This document shows positions 58,553 through 64,000 of a DNA stretch of 64,000 nucleotides, one piece after another; position 1 is the stretch's first letter, and each line of letters opens with the position of its first letter. Where the stretch lies: assembly GCA_012932295.1 (NCBI GenBank), contig JAAONU010000018.1, positions 2,040,206 to 2,104,205 of the forward strand, written 5' to 3'. A program made the position numbers and the translations under genes. Below the pieces are notes generated by a model. It searched no databases, was not told the DNA's origin, and saw nothing but the letters and a program-made list of their open reading frames with translations. The DNA is from Cyclina sinensis (Eukaryota > Mollusca > Bivalvia > Venerida > Veneridae).

Positions 58553-58592
58553 GGGCGGGTGGGGGGGGGGGGGGCGGGGGTGGGGGGGGGGG
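58553..58592 (+). repeat. G-rich tract with G-quadruplex potential
   Basis: About 40 bases of nearly pure G broken by single C or T, giving more than four G-runs of at least three. Plus-strand G-quadruplex formation is plausible. Frames translating as poly-Gly or poly-Pro here are artefacts. Confidence 0.8.
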
Positions 58593-58719
58593 TGCGGTAA
58601 CAGTGGAGGGGGATTCCATGTTGGGACATGGGTATGGGAAGTACATTCCTATCCAATGTAAGTAAATAGTTAATTTGTAGACTTTGTGTTTTGCCATTAA
58701 GAGTCTTTTGTTATATAAG

Positions 58720-59010
58720 TCTACGCAAAAGCAAGTGACTCCTGGGGTGGGGCTAATTTTCACCCCAGGGACATTTTATGAACAATCTTGGTAGAAGTCT
58801 ACTAGAGAATGTCTCACACCAAATTACAAAGCTCTGTGTCAAGCGGTTTTAGACGAAAAGATTTTCAAAGCTTTTTCTATATATAGGTCCCAGGGTTGGG
58901 CCAATATTGGCCCTGGGATTGTGATTTCACGTCGTAGAGGTTCACTAGACAACGGTACACGCTAAATACAAAATCTCTAAGCCTTTTGGTTTATGAATAA
59001 TCAGCTAAGT
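58720..59010 (+). repeat. H1-family core units
   Basis: Two degenerate units with AACAATCTTGGTAGAAGTCT, CACACCAAAT and GACGAAAAGATTTTCAAAG blocks, as in H1. Neither head nor tail is attached. Confidence 0.55.
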
Positions 59011-59094
59011 TTTTGCACGGCACTGACGACGACGACAATGACTCAGTGACCATAATACCTCAACCTTTTCTTCGAAAACAGACAAGCTAAAAAT

Positions 59095-59930
59095 ATGGAC
59101 CTGGATTATGCATGTAACACCCATTCACATGATGGTGAACATTTATGATAGAATCCTTTAATTTGTGATGACTAAATGGTCCGTACACATATTTTCATAC
59201 TTTTTGACCTTTGACCTCTATGTGTGACCTTGACCTTTGCCACAGGGACCTAAATTTTGCGCTCAACACTCCGCCTCACAATTGTGAACATTTGGAAATT
59301 AAAAAAGCTCAATACCTGTAGAAGTTTTGCTCCGGACAAGCGTTTTCATCTAACCTCTCTAAGTTTGACTGCGACCTTGACCTTTGACCTAGAGACCCCG
59401 TTCATGCGGGGACACTACGTCTCATGATGCTGAACATTTGTATCAGGTAATACTAAAGTCTCTCCATGTATGTAGAAAATATGCTCCGGACAAAATCTGG
59501 ACATATCATCATCTCAAATGACCTCGATCTTCCATAAATGAAACTGGAATATGGTGTATTGCTCAGTCTCATGATGGTGAACATAGGTAACATAATCACT
59601 CAAGTCATGGCTAAATGGTCCATACATATTTTATTTGTTATCTTACCTTTGACTTCTGTATGTGACCTTGACCTTGGCTACAGGGACCTGAATTTTACAT
59701 GCAACACTCCACTTTACAATGTTGAACATTTGTGCCAAGCAATGATAAAATGTTTCAATACATGTAGAAGCTTTGCTCCGGACAAGCGTTTTCATCTGAC
59801 CTCTGTGAGCTTGACCTTTAAAGTATGAGGGTGAACATTTGTATCAAGTATTACTAAAATTCCTCCATGCATATAGAAAATATGCTCCAGACAAAATCTG
59901 GACATTTCATCAGGAAAAAAAAATCTGTAC
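59095..59930 (+). repeat. GACCTTGACC repeats with CATGATGGTGAAC blocks
   Basis: Four or five units repeat GTGACCTTGACCTT, AATGTTGAACATTTGTG or GATGGTGAACA, and ATGCTCCGGACAA at about 143-150 bp. Perfect TGACCTTTGACCT copies lie at 59205-59217 and 59378-59390. Same class as 1-560 and 24000-24640. Confidence 0.75.
59378..59390 (-). promoter_or_regulatory. Perfect DR1-type nuclear-receptor motif within a repeat unit
   Basis: TGACCTTTGACCT on the plus strand (AGGTCAAAGGTCA on minus), with TCAAGGTCA overlapping it. It arises from the repeat consensus; regulatory use is not shown. Confidence 0.25.
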
Positions 59931-60640
59931 GTTTCTACAGATGTCGTATTTCACAGTGTATGAAACGTACGAACTGTACATGCTTAAAAACACTGTGATA
60001 TGGTTCATGGTCTGCAACTGTGCAATAACCCTCCTTGAAATTTTTAGGTTTTTGTACGACAAGGTTCCTTTTTCTTGTCTCGTTTTATGGCGTGTGAGAT
60101 AATAACTGATTCTAATGAATATCTCTAAGCCTTAATCATCGCAAAAGACACGGTCTGTCATTCACACATTTATCTGACTTACCGACCAAAGTCCTGTTTT
60201 AAGGGAAATTTTAGTAAATATAATCTTTTCATTTTGAAGAAATTTCATGATTTCCTTGCTGATTTTCTACCTTTGCGTATTATGTAAATTGTAAAATATT
60301 GGTGTTTTATATCACAAGCGTCACTAAATACTAGAACCCGAGGAAGTTTTTTAAACGAAGTTCAGGTGTTCAGTTCTGGAAACTTAGCCTAGTATTACAG
60401 CAGTTGATATAATGAAATAATTCTTTTGTCATTACAACATCGAGTACAGTATTTCGTTTGGCTTTCCGGCTTCCGTGTCTATTGTTGTTGTTGTTGACTA
60501 TTTACATCGTGTCTACATCGATTTTGTTGTGAGGATCTTCAAAAATAGAATGGCAGCTACAAAACTTGAAATTTAAGTAAGGGTTTGCCGTTTTATGGTT
60601 CAGTCAAGTATTGAACAATTTTTGTATATGTTAAGCTAAA
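59931..60640. other. Unannotated stretch
   Basis: AT-rich, with a GTTGTTGTTGTTG run near 60483-60497. No gene or repeat family recognised. Confidence 0.4.
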
Positions 60641-60690
60641 ACAAGAGTGCCATGATGGCCCTATATCACTCACCGGAGTACCATCACTTT
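60641..60690 (+). mobile_element. Hairpin head of an H1-family element
   Basis: ACAAGAG, TGCCATGATGGCCCT and CACTCACCGGAGTACC repeat the H1 head with small changes. It may be the left end of an element whose core is the array at 61250-62180; no right end was found. Confidence 0.55.
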
Positions 60691-61239
60691 AAATAGCAAG
60701 GCCAATGAAATAATCAATGCAAGTTCACCTAATGTTAAAGTTGAAGTAAACATTCAAAAATATACATCTAGTTCATACCACACGAGGTAATAAAAACTGG
60801 CAATATCAAAAACAAGTAACAAAAATGATTTAAGTGGAATCTTTATTCAACAGAGTTTTAAATCTTTAAAACAGATGTTACATCAGTTGTCTCATAAAAC
60901 GTTTACTGTAATTACTGTAATAAGCTTTTACAATTATTTAAAAAACGAAACACTGAAATTCAATAAGAGTTGTGGCAAGTCAAAAATTTTAAAGTAAACA
61001 AAGACGATGGTAATACATTAGCCTTCCTTCTGGTAAGCTGAGGAAGATACTGCAAAAATAGGTTACTGTACTCTCTAAAATGTTTAATTCATGTTTTTAG
61101 AAAGAAGAAAGGTATCAATACTTGTATAGTATAAATGTTTATTACAATAAACCCTATTAGAGTTTGCCTTTAAAAAGTTTTTGGTAAATATAGTTAAAAG
61201 AGGTATAGAACAGAGAAAATAATTAAACAGTTATTTTAA

Positions 61240-62185
61240 ATATTAAAGGGTGCGTCTTTAATAAATGTAAAGCTTATCCCTCAAATCACTTTCAATTTGT
61301 TAAAAGTTGATCAATTTACAGCAAAGATTCACAAGAAATATATGCAAAACTTATGTATATAAAAATGAACGAAAATAAGGCAACAGTTATTTAAGATATT
61401 GAAGGGCGCGCCATTACTAAATGTAAAGTTTATCCCTTGAGTTACATTCAATTCGTTTTAAGTTGGTCAAAACATGACAAAGTTTCACTGGAAATGTATG
61501 CAAAACTTCTGTCTTAATAATTAACCTTTATACAATAAACCAAAATAATGCAGCAGTTATTTAAAATATTAAAGGGCTCGCCATTACTAAATGTAAAGTT
61601 TATCCCTTGAGTTACATTCAATTCGTTTTAAGTTGGGCGTAACATGACAAATTTTCATAAGTAATATATGCAAAACATATGTCTTTACAAATAATCCTTA
61701 TACAATGAACTATAAAAACATAACAAGTTATTTAAGATATTAAAAGCTCGCCATTTCTAAATGTAAAGTTTATCCCTTGAGTTACTTTCGATTTGGTTTA
61801 AGGTGTTCGTTACAAGACAAAGTCTCACAAGAAATATATGCAAAACGTATGTCTTTACAAATTATCCTTATACATTGAACTATAATAATATAACAGTTAT
61901 TTAAGATATAAGAGGGCGCGCCTTTACTATATGTAAAGTTTATCCCTTGAGTTACATTCGATTTGTTTTAAGTTGATCGTAACAAGACAAAGTCTCACAA
62001 GATATATATGCAAAACATATGTCTTTACAAATAATCCTTAAACAATGAACTAAAATAATGCAATAGTCATTTAAAATATTAAAGGGTGCGCCTTTACTAA
62101 ATGTAAAGTTTATCACTTGACTAAAAATATGAAAAAAGTGTTATAAAAATTCAAGGGTGCGCCTTCATAGTAAAATTAAGTGTAT
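61240..62185 (+). repeat. Tandem array of about 168-bp units
   Basis: The landmark ATGTAAAG(T/C)TTATCCCT starts at 61265, 61431, 61591, 61761, 61931 and 62101, steps of 160-170 bp, with a shortened unit near 62150. Units share AAGGGCGCGCC, GAGTTACATTCAATTCG and AAATATATGCAAAAC blocks. The GGCGCGCC core is striking in AT-rich DNA. Confidence 0.9.
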
Positions 62186-62189
62186 CCCT

Positions 62190-63265
62190 TGTGTTAATAT
62201 TGCATATTTCAGTAGTTACATTTAAAAAGCTCAACTCAACAATGCTTTAGCTTGAGCAAGAATATGATATACCAAAAACAATGCTTTCTCCGTTAAAGAA
62301 TAAAACATATATAAAGTTAAGTTAAAAATCATTACATTTGGAATCATTGATGAACAAGTTTGTATCAGAGGATACAACATACAAGATAACTGTATAAACT
62401 AGATAGCTATTTCTGAAAAAAACCTACAAAAATTCTAGAAGTAAAACTGTAAAACTACAAAAACATGAGTCAAGACACAATAAAAAGCTTCATCAATTCA
62501 AGAACAAGCAGACCACTTTAAAACACACACAATAATTCAGTTCCTATTTACAGTACTCAAATGAATGATCTAAAATATACAATAAATGTATATTCATGTT
62601 TTCTGTAACAGCAACACATATAAGTCTACACATCATTTCAAAATAACATGACAATACTCAATCTACTAAATCTGCAGCATATTAAAGGACATCTTAAATC
62701 ATTTCAAGCTAACACAAATTAATGAAAAAGTAACTTCAAACTTTAAAGAACTCAAGTGTATAAAAAACAACATACAATTTCAGAATTTTCATTTCTTGTT
62801 CATAGTTCAACAAACTGATTTTTTTTAAAATGGTAATGCTATTTTATTTACAACCACGGTAACCGTATATCACATCAGGCATAATTAAAATTCATGGAAT
62901 GAAAACAGCACGATACATTATTTACAATACATTCAAGGCATATATAAATGAAACAGAATTTGTATCAATCTCAATGTTATATTAAAGGCAATTTTCAACC
63001 ACTTTGTGTTATTAGTGCCATCTACAAACCTCAAAACATGTAAAGGTTACTTGCAACAGACTAATTCTTAACCTACAAACTACACCCAATTTAAAGAACA
63101 GTGAATGATTTCTGCAAAAGAAACAAGGTTATATAAAAAAGTCTTAATCTACGAAACACCAGAGGGGGCCACTGAACAATGCAACTTTTATAAACTTTTT
63201 AAAGTTAAACTGAAAGTGGCAATATCTACACAACCTTCCCAGTTATAATGACAATTTACTGACAG
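62190..63265. other. AT-rich stretch without recognised features
   Basis: No open frame, tandem repeat or RNA gene recognised. It could be the 3' UTR of a minus-strand gene beyond the right edge; nothing in the sequence proves this. Confidence 0.35.
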
Positions 63266-63268
63266 GCT

Positions 63269-63815
63269 TACATGTTACACTGAAAATATACCAAGTTCAC
63301 ACAGGTTACACTGAAAATATATCAAATTCATGCATTTTAGACTGAAAATATATCAAATGCACACGTGTTACACTGAAAATATATCAAATTCATGCATTTT
63401 ACACTGGAAATATATTAAGTTCATAAAATAAATCAAGTTCAAGAACATTACACTGAAAATATATCAAGTTCTCGAATGTTACACTGAAAATATATCAAGT
63501 TTACGAATGTAACACTGAACATATACCAAGTTCAAAAATGTTACACTGAAAATATACCAAGTTAACATATGTTACACTGTAAATTAACCAAGTTCACAAA
63601 TGTGACACTGAAAATATACCAAGTTCAGGAATGTTACACTGCAAATATATCAAGTTCACTAATGTTACATTGAAAATATATTAAGTTCGTATATGTTACA
63701 CTGAAAATATACCAAGTTCACACATGTTACACTAAAATATACCAAGTTCACACAGGTTACAATTAGTATATTTCAAATTCACACATGTTACACTGAAAAT
63801 ATATCAATTTCACAA
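63269..63815 (+). repeat. Minisatellite of about 31-bp units, roughly 17 copies
   Basis: The unit is GTTACACTGAAAATATA followed by CCAAGTTCACACAT, with point changes and small length variants. One unit near 63420-63445 is shortened. The array stops at about 63815. Confidence 0.92.
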
Positions 63816-64000
63816 TTATGTTTTATAGCAGATTCTTTACCAAAATTTTTAGAACAAAAGTGAGATACACTTTCAATGAATGTCTTTATAACTGTGTCAT
63901 ATGCAACCAATATTGAAAGAAACTGGTATGAAGGTAGCAATATTTACAAATACTTAACAGGTTCATCGTCTATACAAATAGACTCTCTACTACTTTAAAC

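Noticed and set aside
58530..58763. Proline-rich or glycine-rich small proteins
   Set aside because: They are translations of the G-rich tract and purine-rich low-complexity sequence.
1..64000. CRISPR array or prokaryotic operon
   Set aside because: The tandem repeats are long, diverged and without spacers, and spliced exons, SINEs and LINEs show animal nuclear DNA.

Overview
The window looks like nuclear DNA of a bivalve mollusc, probably a heterodont clam or mussel. It is AT-rich and gene-poor, with spliceosomal introns. It is packed with degenerate repeats built on GACCTTGACCTTTGACC-type motifs, tRNA-derived SINEs and small elements that start with ACAAGAG plus a hairpin, all of which I associate with bivalve genomes. 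The species cannot be fixed from sequence alone. There is no sign of prokaryotic or organellar DNA, and no rRNA or intact tRNA gene was seen.

One host gene is well supported. A sacsin-like GHKL/Hsp90-type ATPase gene runs on the minus strand from an ATG at 21805 to beyond the left edge. Five exons were placed by hand: 21805-21781, 20414-20290, 18320-18189, 15488-15341 and 2226-658. Every junction is GT/AG and every phase agrees. Together they encode about 666 N-terminal residues covering the ATPase fold and the first sacsin repeat region. Its introns, one of 13.1 kb, are filled with tandem arrays and mobile elements.

Layout by region. 1-657: degenerate repeats downstream of the last visible exon. 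2.5-15.3 kb: a giant intron with a 145-bp tandem array, a dimeric 2 x 144-bp array, and several hairpin-headed elements with tandem cores. 15.5-21.8 kb: smaller introns with SINEs and a 69-bp hairpin palindrome. 22-35 kb: intergenic repeats, including a 430-bp TTAA MITE nested in a hairpin-headed element, small MITEs and two or three weak exon candidates. 35-46 kb: mostly unique AT-rich DNA with a 93-bp near-perfect palindrome and several tRNA-like SINE heads. 47-53.6 kb: a transposon graveyard, with a decayed Ty3/gypsy pol (minus) next to a decayed DIRS-type RT/RNase H (plus) that is split by a 5'-truncated LINE (minus). 53.7-60 kb: AT-rich DNA, a DUF3504-like remnant beside a long inverted repeat, a G-rich tract, and more GACCTT repeats. 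60.6-64 kb: a roughly 168-bp tandem array and a 31-bp minisatellite.

The most interesting pattern is structural. About a dozen loci share one design: an ACAAGAG-like start, a short hairpin, a short motif that is repeated inverted at the far end, and often a tandem core of about 145 or 165 bp. This resembles Helentron-associated (HINE, pearl-like) rolling-circle elements. Sequence families that look unrelated keep the same unit of about 145 bp, close to a nucleosome core. One such element has a matching paralogous empty site elsewhere in the window.
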